Below are positions 30,243-37,745 of a DNA stretch of 42,356 bases, in pieces. A program made the translations under genes and the position numbers. This DNA is from Oscillospiraceae bacterium (GTDB taxonomy: Bacteria; Bacillota_A; Clostridia; Oscillospirales; Oscillospiraceae), in assembly GCA_017545325.1 (NCBI GenBank), contig JAFWOX010000079.1, positions 1 through 42,356 of the forward strand, in the 5' to 3' direction. Below the pieces are notes generated by a model. That model was not told the origin of the DNA. It saw only the letters and a program-made list of their open reading frames with translations, and ran no database searches. Position 1 is the first letter of the stretch. Each line of letters begins with the position of its first letter.

Positions 30243-31445
30243 TTAAAACAGGGTGTCGTAGTAGTCTTCCTTCCGCCAGGGGATACCCATATGGTACTTC
30301 TGCTCCGCCTGGGCGTCCAGCAGCTCCCCGATGAGCCGGTTGGACAGGAGGAAACCCCGGGGGGTGAAGCGCCACCGGTCCCCCACCCGCTGGGCCAGCC
30401 CCATGCGCACATAGCTCTCCATGAGCTTCTCCAGGGGCTCGAAGCTGTTCTGATACCGGGACTCGTATTCCTTCGGATCCATACCCCGGGCGGTGCGCAT
30501 CCGCAGCATCACGTATTCCGAGGCCTGCTCATACAGGCTCACTTCCTCCAGCTCGCTCACCAGCTCCCCGCCGGAGCCGATGGCGGCGATATATCCCTCC
30601 ACATCCGGCAGGATGGTAAAGCGCTTCCCCCCCAGCCAGGAGGCGGCGGAGGCGCCGAAGCCCAGATACTCTTCCCCCATCCAGTATTTCAGGTTATGCC
30701 GGGAGGCATAGCCGGATTTGGCAAAGTTGGAGATCTCATACTGCACATAACCTGCGGCGGCCAGGGTATCCACGGCGTAAAGGTACAGGTCCGCCTGGGT
30801 ATCCTCATCCGGAAGATCCGGATCCTCCCGTCTGGACCAGAGGGGGGTCCCCTCCTCCACCTTCAGGCCATAGCAGGAGATGTGCTTCGGCTGCAGCTCC
30901 ATGGCCTTCCGCAGGGTATTCGCCCAATCTTCCCGGCTCTGCCCGGGAAGCCCGTAGATCAGGTCCAGACTGATGTTCTCAAAGCCCGTCTTCCAGGCCA
31001 GATCCACCGCCCGGACCACCTGGGCCCAATCATGACGCCGGCCCAGATCCCGGAGGATTTCATCGTTTGCGCTCTGCGCCCCTAGGGAGATACGGTTGAA
31101 GCCTGCCTTCCGCAGGGTGCGCAGGCCCTTCTCCGTAACGCTGTCCGGATTGGCCTCGAAGGTGACTTCCCCATCCGTCAGCACCCGATACCGCTCCTTC
31201 ATTTCGCCGAAAAGGTCGGCCAGCCGCTCCGCTCCGTACCAGCTGGGGGTCCCGCCGCCGAAATACACCGTATCCACCAGATAACCTTCCGCCCGGGGGG
31301 CGGCTTCCCGCAGATGCCGGGTCAGGGCTTGCTGATACGCCGGGATCAGGTCCTTCCGGTCCGCCGTGGAGCAGAAATCGCAGTAGGCGCAGCGGGAGGC
31401 GCAGAAGGGGATATGGATATACACGCCCAGGGTCTTGTCCGCCAT
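30243..31445 (-). CDS. hemW: Radical SAM heme chaperone HemW
   Basis: A 400-residue radical SAM protein of the HemN/HemW group. The SAM cluster CxxxCxxC is C15ASRC19AYC22, with a further Cys25, followed by YFGGGTPSW. The later regions DLIYGLPGQSREDW, NFAKSGYASRHNLKYW and the C-terminal winged domain are typical of HemW (shorter than HemN, about 380 residues). HemW hands heme to target enzymes and does not oxidise coproporphyrinogen. AGGAGG lies before the ATG, with a good sigma-A promoter upstream. Confidence 0.92.
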   Translation of the reverse strand: MADKTLGVYIHIPFCASRCAYCDFCSTADRKDLIPAYQQALTRHLREAAPRAEGYLVDTVYFGGGTPSWYGAERLADLFGEMKERYRVLTDGEVTFEANPDSVTEKGLRTLRKAGFNRISLGAQSANDEILRDLGRRHDWAQVVRAVDLAWKTGFENISLDLIYGLPGQSREDWANTLRKAMELQPKHISCYGLKVEEGTPLWSRREDPDLPDEDTQADLYLYAVDTLAAAGYVQYEISNFAKSGYASRHNLKYWMGEEYLGFGASAASWLGGKRFTILPDVEGYIAAIGSGGELVSELEEVSLYEQASEYVMLRMRTARGMDPKEYESRYQNSFEPLEKLMESYVRMGLAQRVGDRWRFTPRGFLLSNRLIGELLDAQAEQKYHMGIPWRKEDYYDTLF

Positions 31446-31511
31446 GGATATTCCTCCTTGATCGGATCATGCCGCCGCCCGGAAAAGGGCGGGCGCAATC
31501 GGGGTTTTTCT

Positions 31512-31540
31512 ATTATCCCTCTACAGCTCCGGCTTGTCAA
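31512..31540 (-). promoter_or_regulatory. Sigma-A promoter of hemW
   Basis: Minus strand: TTGACA (31540-31535), 17 bases, GATAAT (31517-31512). A GC hairpin lies in the 5' leader at about 31475-31492. It is back to back with the bicupin promoter. Confidence 0.7.
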
Positions 31541-31556
31541 TTCGTTTTTCCTGTGA

Positions 31557-31585
31557 TTGCTTTTCCGTCATGGATATGCTATTCT
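31557..31585 (+). promoter_or_regulatory. Candidate promoter of the second bicupin operon
   Basis: TTGCTT (31557-31562), 17 bases, TATTCT (31580-31585), 40 bases before the bicupin start. Only moderately close to consensus; TATATT at about 31592 is an alternative -10. Confidence 0.4.
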
Positions 31586-31625
31586 ATTGTTGTATATTCT
31601 ACATTAAAGCAAGGAGGCGCGGAGC

Positions 31626-32603
31626 ATGGAAATCCCCTGGATCATCGACCTGGACGACCACGAGGCCAGCGGCATCCGGGACTTCACCCGCTACCATGCA
31701 AACGGCGAGCGGGAGGAGGTCATGAGCGCCGTGATGGACGGCCTCGGGCCCCACGGTCTGTACAACATCACGGATACCATCATGTGCAGGATGCCCACCG
31801 GGGTCACCCCGGAGGAAGCCTCCAAAATGAACCATGAGCACCGGCTGGGCTTCGAGCTCTTCTTTGTGGACAGCGGCAGCATGTACCTGTATCTGGAGGG
31901 GCGGCGCTGCATCATCAAGGAGGGGGATATTCTCCAGCTCCAGCCCACCCAGATCCATGCCATGGCCTCGATTGAGGACGTGAAATGGCGGGGCTTTTTC
32001 CACGATCTGGATTCCTTCAATACCTCCATCGCCGTGAATCGGGTGGCCGACCGGCTCGGCCCCGACGTGAAGCAGGATCCGGCCTTCCAGAAGGCCCAGG
32101 GAACGAAGGACTATCGCCGCCATGAGCAGCCGATCTTCGTGGATGTGCCTGCGGAGGCGGTGAACGCGGTGAAGAATCCCGCCCGTCCCCTGGCCCGGTT
32201 CGAGTTCCCCGGACTGACGGCGAAGGTGATCGTGCCCCGTTGGGAAAACTGGGGCGTGACGGAGCTGGTCCTGGGGGAGATGAAGGCCGGCACCCGGATC
32301 AGCTGGGGCTACCATCCCTGCCGGGAGCAGTACTATGTACGCAGGGGCAGGGTAAAGCTCTCCCTCTTCGGGGAGGAGCGGATCGCCGGAAAGAGCTGCG
32401 TCATCAACGTGCCCATGCTGGCCCCCTTCAGCCTGGAGGCTCTGGAGGACGCGGAGGTCTACGATGTGGGCGGGCAGACGGAGTGGTTCAACTTCCTGCT
32501 GGACTATACTTCTCTGAAAACCTATAACCCGGAGCGGCTGGAGGAAGCCCTCCCCGCCCTGAAGGAGCGGGACGGCGTGGCCATCGAGGCGATCGAAGTC
32601 TGA
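31626..32603 (+). CDS. Bicupin protein, second paralogue (complete metal site)
   Basis: A 325-residue double-cupin protein. The N-terminal domain has HEHRLGFELFFVDSG (His70, His72, Glu77) and the second-motif histidine His111 (QPTQIH), a full cupin metal site. The C-terminal domain (about 225-300) has GYHPCREQYYVRRGRVKLSLFG and INVPMLAPFSLEAL. It aligns over its full length with the bicupin at 21498-22496 (shared FFVDSGS, EDVKWRG, PRWENWGV). CAAGGAGG lies before the ATG. It opens an operon with redox proteins and DUF169 genes. Dioxygenase chemistry is unlikely in an anaerobe; isomerase, decarboxylase or hydratase roles are open. Confidence 0.82.
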   Translation: MEIPWIIDLDDHEASGIRDFTRYHANGEREEVMSAVMDGLGPHGLYNITDTIMCRMPTGVTPEEASKMNHEHRLGFELFFVDSGSMYLYLEGRRCIIKEGDILQLQPTQIHAMASIEDVKWRGFFHDLDSFNTSIAVNRVADRLGPDVKQDPAFQKAQGTKDYRRHEQPIFVDVPAEAVNAVKNPARPLARFEFPGLTAKVIVPRWENWGVTELVLGEMKAGTRISWGYHPCREQYYVRRGRVKLSLFGEERIAGKSCVINVPMLAPFSLEALEDAEVYDVGGQTEWFNFLLDYTSLKTYNPERLEEALPALKERDGVAIEAIEV

Positions 32604-32667
32604 TTCTTCAGGAGGCCTTTTCCCTTATTCTGTTGTCTATTCTTTATATAAATTTGGAGGTATTCCC

Positions 32668-33171
32668 ATGAACAAGCAGGAGATCATCGACCTCTGCGCC
32701 AAAGCGGCGAAGGAGGCCCAGATCCGGGACGACGTGTGCTCCCGGAGCGTACTGGTTGGCCTGAAGGCCTATTTTGATATTCCGGAGGATCTGATCCGGG
32801 CGTCCTCCAACCTCTGCGGCGGCGCCGGCGCCGCCAGCGGCAGCTGCGGCACCTATACCTGCGGTCAGCTGGCTCTGGGGCTGAAGTACAACCATACTCC
32901 GGAGGAGGAGCTGGAGAACCCAGAACTCTTCGATGTGACCAGCGGGAAATTCATGGAATTCCGGGACCGCTTCATGAAGGAATTCGGCACCACCCTCTGC
33001 CCGGAGATCCACAAGCAGGTCTTCGGCCGGGCCTACATCTACTATAAGCCCGAGGACGCGGCGGAATACTTCAAGATTACGGATCACCATATCCGCTGCG
33101 CGGAGACCGTGGAGCGCGCCACCCGTCTCATTGCCGCCATGCTCCTGGAGGACGAGGAGGAAACGGCATGA
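32668..33171 (+). CDS. C_GCAxxG_C_C family redox-type protein
   Basis: A 167-residue cysteine-rich protein. The central LCGGAGAASGSCGTYTCGQLAL (about 50-71) resembles the family's C-GCAxxG-C-C signature, with an N-terminal CSRSVLVGL and later CPEIH and CAETV. Members often sit beside redox enzymes and may bind iron-sulfur clusters or metals; no activity is proven. GGAGG lies before the ATG. The stop codon overlaps the start of the next gene (ATGA), so it is translationally coupled to the CoA-disulfide-reductase-like enzyme. Confidence 0.85.
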   Translation: MNKQEIIDLCAKAAKEAQIRDDVCSRSVLVGLKAYFDIPEDLIRASSNLCGGAGAASGSCGTYTCGQLALGLKYNHTPEEELENPELFDVTSGKFMEFRDRFMKEFGTTLCPEIHKQVFGRAYIYYKPEDAAEYFKITDHHIRCAETVERATRLIAAMLLEDEEETA

Positions 33172-34814
33172 AGAAGCTGCTCATCATCGGCGGCGTAGCC
33201 GGCGGCGCCGGCGCTGCGGCCAAGGCCCGCCGCACCAGCGAGGACTGGGAGATCATCATGTTTGAGCGGGGGAGCTACGTCTCCTTTGCCAACTGCGGCC
33301 TGCCCTACTATATCGGCCGGGTCATCGAGGACCGGGAGGAACTGCTCCTGTTCACCCCCGAGCTGTTCAAGTCCCGCTTCAACGTGGATGTGCGGCTGAA
33401 CACGGAGATCCTGGAGATCGATCGGGCGAAGAAGACCGTCACCGCCCAGGGGGCGGAGGGCAAGCCTTATACGGAGAGCTACGATAAGCTGGTGATCGCC
33501 ACCGGCGGTAAGCCCATCACCCTTCCGGTACCCGGGGCTGAGTTGGAGGGCGTCTATCATGTATTCACTGTACCGGATGCGGACAGCATCGCCGCGAAGC
33601 TGGAGACCGGCACCCGGAGCGCGGTGGTGATCGGCGGCGGCTTCATCGGCCTGGAATCCGCCGAGAACCTGGCGGCCCGGGGCGTGGCCGTCACCCTGGT
33701 GGAGAAGCTTCCCCAGGTGATGAGCAACATGGATCCGGAGTTCTCCGACGTGATCGTGAAGGAGCTGGAGAAGCTTGGCATCCGGGTCCTCACCGGCGTG
33801 GGCCTGAAGGCAATCACCGGAGATGGGGCCGTGAACGGTGCGGAGCTGGATAACGGCGACCGGGTGGACTGCGATATGGTGGTCATGGCCGCGGGCGTCC
33901 GGGGCAGCACCGAGCTGGCCCAAAAGGCCGGCCTGCGCATCGGGGAGACCGGCGGCGTCTGGGTGGACGCGGGCATGCGCACCAGCGATCCGGATATCTA
34001 TGCCGCCGGGGACATTACCGAATCCCTCCACCTGGTGAGCGGGAAGAAGGTCCGCATCCCCCTGGCCGGCAGCGCCAACAAGCAGGGCCGCGTGGCCGGA
34101 GCCAACGCCGTGGGCGGGGACATGCTGTTCCGGGGCGTGCTGGGCACTGCCATCCTCAAGGTCGGCGGCATCACCGCCGCCCGCACCGGGCTGAGCGCCC
34201 TGGAGGCGGAGGAGCTCGGCCTGGATTTCGTCTCCGTTTACGTGCCCGGCAATTCCCACGCCACCTATTATCCCGACAGCAAGCCCATCATCATGAAATA
34301 TACGGTGCAGCGGCAGACCGGCAAGCTCCTGGGCGCCCAGGCCGTCGGCCGGGAGGGCGTGGACAAGCGCATCGATGTGCTCAGCACCGCGCTCTTCGCG
34401 GGCATGACCGTATTCGATCTGGAGAATCTGGATCTGGCCTATGCCCCTCCCTATTCCTCCGCCAAGGATGCGGTGATCGTGGGCGGCATGATCGCCGCCA
34501 ACCAGATCCGGGGGGAAATGGACTATGCCAGCCACCTGAAGCTGCCGGAATATCTGGCGGATCCGGAGACCATCGTGCTGGATGTGCGCAGTCAGATGGA
34601 ATGGGACATGGGCCATGTGGAGGGCGCCGTGCTCCTGCCCGTGGACGAGCTGAGAGACCGGTATGCCGAGCTGGACCGGAGCAAAACCATTGTGGTATAC
34701 TGCGGCGTGGGCTACCGGGCCTACAATGCCTGCCGCTTCCTGATGAGCAAGGGTTACCGGGTGAAGAACCTGGGCGGCGGCTGGCGGCTCATCAATATGC
34801 ATAAGGGGCTGTGA
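33168..34814 (+). CDS. CoA-disulfide reductase-type flavoprotein with C-terminal rhodanese domain
   Basis: A 548-residue fusion. The FAD/NAD(P) part (1-440) begins GGVAGGAGAAAKARR and has the single redox cysteine Cys43 (SFANCGLPYY), as in CoA-disulfide reductases and related NADH oxidases. The second nucleotide fold is VVIGGGFIGLESAENL, and the DPDIYAAGDI motif binds FAD. The C-terminal rhodanese domain (about 455-548) carries an active cysteine near 511 (VVYCGVGYRAY). Such fusions reduce CoA-disulfide, persulfide or polysulfide with NAD(P)H. The start overlaps the preceding gene by four bases. Confidence 0.9.
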   Translation: MKKLLIIGGVAGGAGAAAKARRTSEDWEIIMFERGSYVSFANCGLPYYIGRVIEDREELLLFTPELFKSRFNVDVRLNTEILEIDRAKKTVTAQGAEGKPYTESYDKLVIATGGKPITLPVPGAELEGVYHVFTVPDADSIAAKLETGTRSAVVIGGGFIGLESAENLAARGVAVTLVEKLPQVMSNMDPEFSDVIVKELEKLGIRVLTGVGLKAITGDGAVNGAELDNGDRVDCDMVVMAAGVRGSTELAQKAGLRIGETGGVWVDAGMRTSDPDIYAAGDITESLHLVSGKKVRIPLAGSANKQGRVAGANAVGGDMLFRGVLGTAILKVGGITAARTGLSALEAEELGLDFVSVYVPGNSHATYYPDSKPIIMKYTVQRQTGKLLGAQAVGREGVDKRIDVLSTALFAGMTVFDLENLDLAYAPPYSSAKDAVIVGGMIAANQIRGEMDYASHLKLPEYLADPETIVLDVRSQMEWDMGHVEGAVLLPVDELRDRYAELDRSKTIVVYCGVGYRAYNACRFLMSKGYRVKNLGGGWRLINMHKGL

Positions 34815-34816
34815 GC

Positions 34817-35941
34817 ATGGGGCAGGGAACGGAATCGCGGCCCTACGTGCCCTGGGCTCTGATGAACGCCTTCATGACGGAGGTGTTTATAGCCTACGGC
34901 GTACCTGCCGGAGACGCCGCCATCTGCGCGGACGTGCTGCTTGAGGCGGACCGCCGGGGGATCGAGAGCCACGGCTGCAACCGGTTCAAGCCCATCTATC
35001 TGGACCGGATCGATAACGGCACCCTTCTGCCCGTGACGGAGCTGGAGGTGCTGAAGGAGACCCCCACCACCCTGGTCATGGACGCCCACAACGGGCTGGG
35101 CATGGTGGCCAGCTATCGGATGATGGAGAGGCTCGTGGAAAAGGCGCGAATCTTCGGCATGGCCGGAGGCAGCATCTGCAACTCCACCCATTACGGCATC
35201 GCCGGATACTGGACCGGCATGGCGGCCAGGGCGGGGATGATCGGCATCACCGGCACCAACGCCCGGCCCAGCGTAGCCCCCACCTGGGGCGTGGAACCCA
35301 TGATGGGCACCAACCCCCTCACCTTCACCCTGCCCACGGACGAGGAGTTTCCCTTCAACTTTGACTGCGCCACCAGCATCGTACAGAACGGCAAGCTGGA
35401 GTTTTACGCCCGGGAAGGAAAAAACTCCCCGGCAGGTCTGGTGGTGTCCAAGGACGGCGGCAGCGATATGACCGATCCCGGACAGATCCTGGCGGAGATG
35501 CGGAAGGGCAACTGCGCTCTCCTTCCCCTGGGCGGCGCGGGGGAAGACACCGGCGGGTACAAGGGCTACGGCTTTACCGCCATTGTGGAGATCCTTTCCG
35601 CCGCCCTGACGGGAGGCCCCTTCATGAAAGCCCTTTCGGGAAAGACGGAGGAAGGCGCGAACAAGCCCTATCGGCTGGGCCATTTCTTCTTCGTCATCAA
35701 TCCGGAGTTCTTCATGGGGCTGGACACCTTCAGGAAGACCGCCGGGGATATCTGCCGGGCTCTCCGGGCCTCGGAAAAGGCCCCCGGCGCGGAGCGGATC
35801 TACACCGCCGGAGAGAAGGAATGGCTGGCCTGGCAGGACAGGAAGGACAAGGGCGTTCCCGTGGGCGAGTCCATTCAGAGGGAGCTCCTGGACCTGCGGG
35901 ACAGGCTGGGTCTGAAATACCGCTTCCCCTTTGAATCGTAA
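34817..35941 (+). CDS. Malate/L-lactate dehydrogenase family protein (Ldh_2)
   Basis: A 374-residue NAD(P)-dependent dehydrogenase of the Ldh_2 family (malate, ureidoglycolate, sulfolactate and related 2-hydroxyacid oxidation). It has GIESHGCNRF (substrate histidine), NGLGMVASYRMM, STHYGIAGYW, PMMGTNPLTFTLP and GYKGYGFTAIVEIL, all typical. The ATG at 34817 follows AAGGGG by eight bases; a GTG at 34811 would overlap the previous stop but has a poor distance. It is tightly coupled to the flavoprotein. The physiological 2-hydroxyacid cannot be told from sequence. Confidence 0.88.
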   Translation: MGQGTESRPYVPWALMNAFMTEVFIAYGVPAGDAAICADVLLEADRRGIESHGCNRFKPIYLDRIDNGTLLPVTELEVLKETPTTLVMDAHNGLGMVASYRMMERLVEKARIFGMAGGSICNSTHYGIAGYWTGMAARAGMIGITGTNARPSVAPTWGVEPMMGTNPLTFTLPTDEEFPFNFDCATSIVQNGKLEFYAREGKNSPAGLVVSKDGGSDMTDPGQILAEMRKGNCALLPLGGAGEDTGGYKGYGFTAIVEILSAALTGGPFMKALSGKTEEGANKPYRLGHFFFVINPEFFMGLDTFRKTAGDICRALRASEKAPGAERIYTAGEKEWLAWQDRKDKGVPVGESIQRELLDLRDRLGLKYRFPFES

Positions 35942-35982
35942 GCAGCAAAAATCAACATATTGCGAGAGGAATGGAGAATACT

Positions 35983-36804
35983 ATGGAAATCAAGGATCTG
36001 AACCGGTACGGCGAAGTACTGGAAACGAGCCTCAAGCTGCGGACCATGCCCATCGGCGTGAAGTTCTGCGAAAGCGAGGCGGACGTACCCAAGGAGGCCG
36101 TGTATCCCAAGGAGAAGTTCGGCAAGCACATGGCCCTCTGCCAGGCCTTTTCCTACGCCCGGATGAAGGGCATGACCATCGCCATGCGGAAGGAAGACCA
36201 CTGGTGCTGGAATCCCCTGGTGGGCTTCGGCAACGTGGACTGCGACCCCGGCACCCCCTCCTTTGACGAGGTCTGCAAATTCATCGGCATTCCCGGCAAG
36301 GAGAAGGCGGCGGAGTTTTTCGCGGGCTTCCCCCGGCTGCCCAAGGGCAAGTACCCCATCGTGGTCATCGCGCCCATCAAAACCTGCTCCTTCATGCCCG
36401 ATGTAATCCTGGTCTACGCGGAGGCGGCCAAGGTGAACCACATGTGCCGCAGCATCAAGACCGCCATCGGCGGCACCTTCACCAGCACCTTTGACGGCAT
36501 CGATTCCTGCATCTACTGCACCGTGCCCACCTTTACGAAGGGCGAGTTCCGTATCACCTTCCCGGATCCCGGGGACCGGGAGCGGGCCAGGGCTTACGAC
36601 GACGAGGTCATTCTCTCCATCCCCCCCGAAAAGATGGACGCCTTTATGCAGGCCTTTGAGAGCATGAACAAGTTCATGGGCTTCGACGGCCGGCTGCTGG
36701 AGTTCAATCTGGATTTCCCCCACCCCCCCGTCTACAACACCCTCTACGAGGTGTGGGGGCTGGATAACTACGGCACCACCTGGGACGTCCCTGCAGGCAA
36801 ATAA
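35983..36804 (+). CDS. DUF169 family protein, first of a pair
   Basis: A 273-residue DUF169 protein. The start chosen is the ATG at 35983, with GGAG six bases upstream; it matches the start of its neighbour. Conserved elements are RTMPIGVKFCE, HMALCQAFSYARMKG, HWCWNPLVGFGNVDC, CSFMPDVILVYAEAAKVNHMC, GIDSCIYCTVPT and FPDPGDRERA. Several cysteines are shared by both copies, suggesting metal or cofactor binding. The family is common in strict anaerobes and has no known activity. It follows the Ldh_2 gene in the same operon. Confidence 0.88.
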   Translation: MEIKDLNRYGEVLETSLKLRTMPIGVKFCESEADVPKEAVYPKEKFGKHMALCQAFSYARMKGMTIAMRKEDHWCWNPLVGFGNVDCDPGTPSFDEVCKFIGIPGKEKAAEFFAGFPRLPKGKYPIVVIAPIKTCSFMPDVILVYAEAAKVNHMCRSIKTAIGGTFTSTFDGIDSCIYCTVPTFTKGEFRITFPDPGDRERARAYDDEVILSIPPEKMDAFMQAFESMNKFMGFDGRLLEFNLDFPHPPVYNTLYEVWGLDNYGTTWDVPAGK

Positions 36805-36814
36805 ATCCATATTT

Positions 36815-36846
36815 CCGGGCGGGACGGCTTGGGCCGTCCCGCCCGG
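36815..36846 (+). other. 14-bp intercistronic hairpin between the DUF169 genes
   Basis: A perfect GC-rich 14-bp stem (36815-36828 with 36833-36846) around TTGG, directly before the ribosome binding site of the second DUF169 gene. There is no T-tract. It may protect the upstream mRNA or lower expression of the second copy. Confidence 0.6.
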
Positions 36847-36865
36847 TCTATAGGAGGTCAGCATC

Positions 36866-37684
36866 ATGGATATTCAGGAAATCAACCGCTGGGGCGCCCT
36901 GCTGGAGGAAAAGCTGAAGCTCCGCAGCCTGCCCATTGCCATGAAATTCTGCGAAAAGCGGGAGGACGTGCCCGAAGACGCCGTTTTTCCCATGGAGAAA
37001 TACGGCAGGCACATGGCCCTTTGCCAGACCTTTTCCTATACCCGCATGAAGGGGCTGACCATCGCCATGGGCAGAGGGGACCATTGGTGCTGGACCCCTC
37101 CGGTGAGCTTCGGCTGCGTGGACTGCGAGCCGGGCACTCCCGCCTTTGAGGAGGTATGCAAATACATCGGCATCCCGGGGACCGAAAACGCCCGGAAGTT
37201 CTTCGCAGACTTCCCCAGGCTGCCCAGGGGCAAGTACCCCTATCTGGTCACCTCCCCTTTGAAGAACTGCGCCTTCGTGCCGGATATCGTGATCGTCTAT
37301 GCTGAGGCGGCCAAGATCAACCACCTCTGCGGCATGGTGAAGGCCGTGGTGGGGGGCACCTTCACCAGCGTCTTCGACGGCATCGATTCCTGCATCTACT
37401 GCACGATCCCCTCCTTCCTGAAGAACGAGTTCCGCATCACCTTCCCCGATCCCGGGGACCGGGAGCGGGCCAGGGCGGGGGACGACGAGGTGATCCTCAC
37501 CATCCCCGGTGGCCGGCTGCAGGATTTCATGGAGGTCTTTGAAAAGCGGCACCGGCGCGGAGGCTTCGGAAACCGGCTCTTTGAGTTCAATCTGGACTTT
37601 GCCCATCCCCCCTTCTACAACACCCTCTTCGACATGTGGGGCCTGGATAACGACGGCGGGACCTGGGACGTTCCCCTGGGCTGA
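36866..37684 (+). CDS. DUF169 family protein, second of a pair
   Basis: A 272-residue paralogue of the preceding gene, alike along its whole length (MDIQEINRWGALLEEKLKLRSLP, HMALCQTFSYTRMKGL, DHWCWTPPVSFGCVDC, CAFVPDIVIVYAEAAKINHLC, GIDSCIYCTIPSF). The cysteines are kept, so both are probably active. The pair may form a heterodimer or have split substrates after duplication. AGGAGG lies before the ATG. A bidirectional terminator follows. Function unknown. Confidence 0.88.
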   Translation: MDIQEINRWGALLEEKLKLRSLPIAMKFCEKREDVPEDAVFPMEKYGRHMALCQTFSYTRMKGLTIAMGRGDHWCWTPPVSFGCVDCEPGTPAFEEVCKYIGIPGTENARKFFADFPRLPRGKYPYLVTSPLKNCAFVPDIVIVYAEAAKINHLCGMVKAVVGGTFTSVFDGIDSCIYCTIPSFLKNEFRITFPDPGDRERARAGDDEVILTIPGGRLQDFMEVFEKRHRRGGFGNRLFEFNLDFAHPPFYNTLFDMWGLDNDGGTWDVPLG

Positions 37685-37693
37685 ACAAGCTGC

Positions 37694-37728
37694 AAAAAAC
37701 GGCGGCGCCCGATGGGCGCCGCCGAGTT
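37694..37728. terminator. Bidirectional terminator
   Basis: CGGCGGCGCCC (37700-37710) pairs with GGGCGCCGCCG (37714-37724) around GAT. GTTTT follows on the plus strand, and six A before it give a T-tract on the minus strand. It ends both the DUF169 operon and the convergent solute-binding gene. Confidence 0.88.
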
Positions 37729-37745
37729 TTATTCCTGTGGACCGA

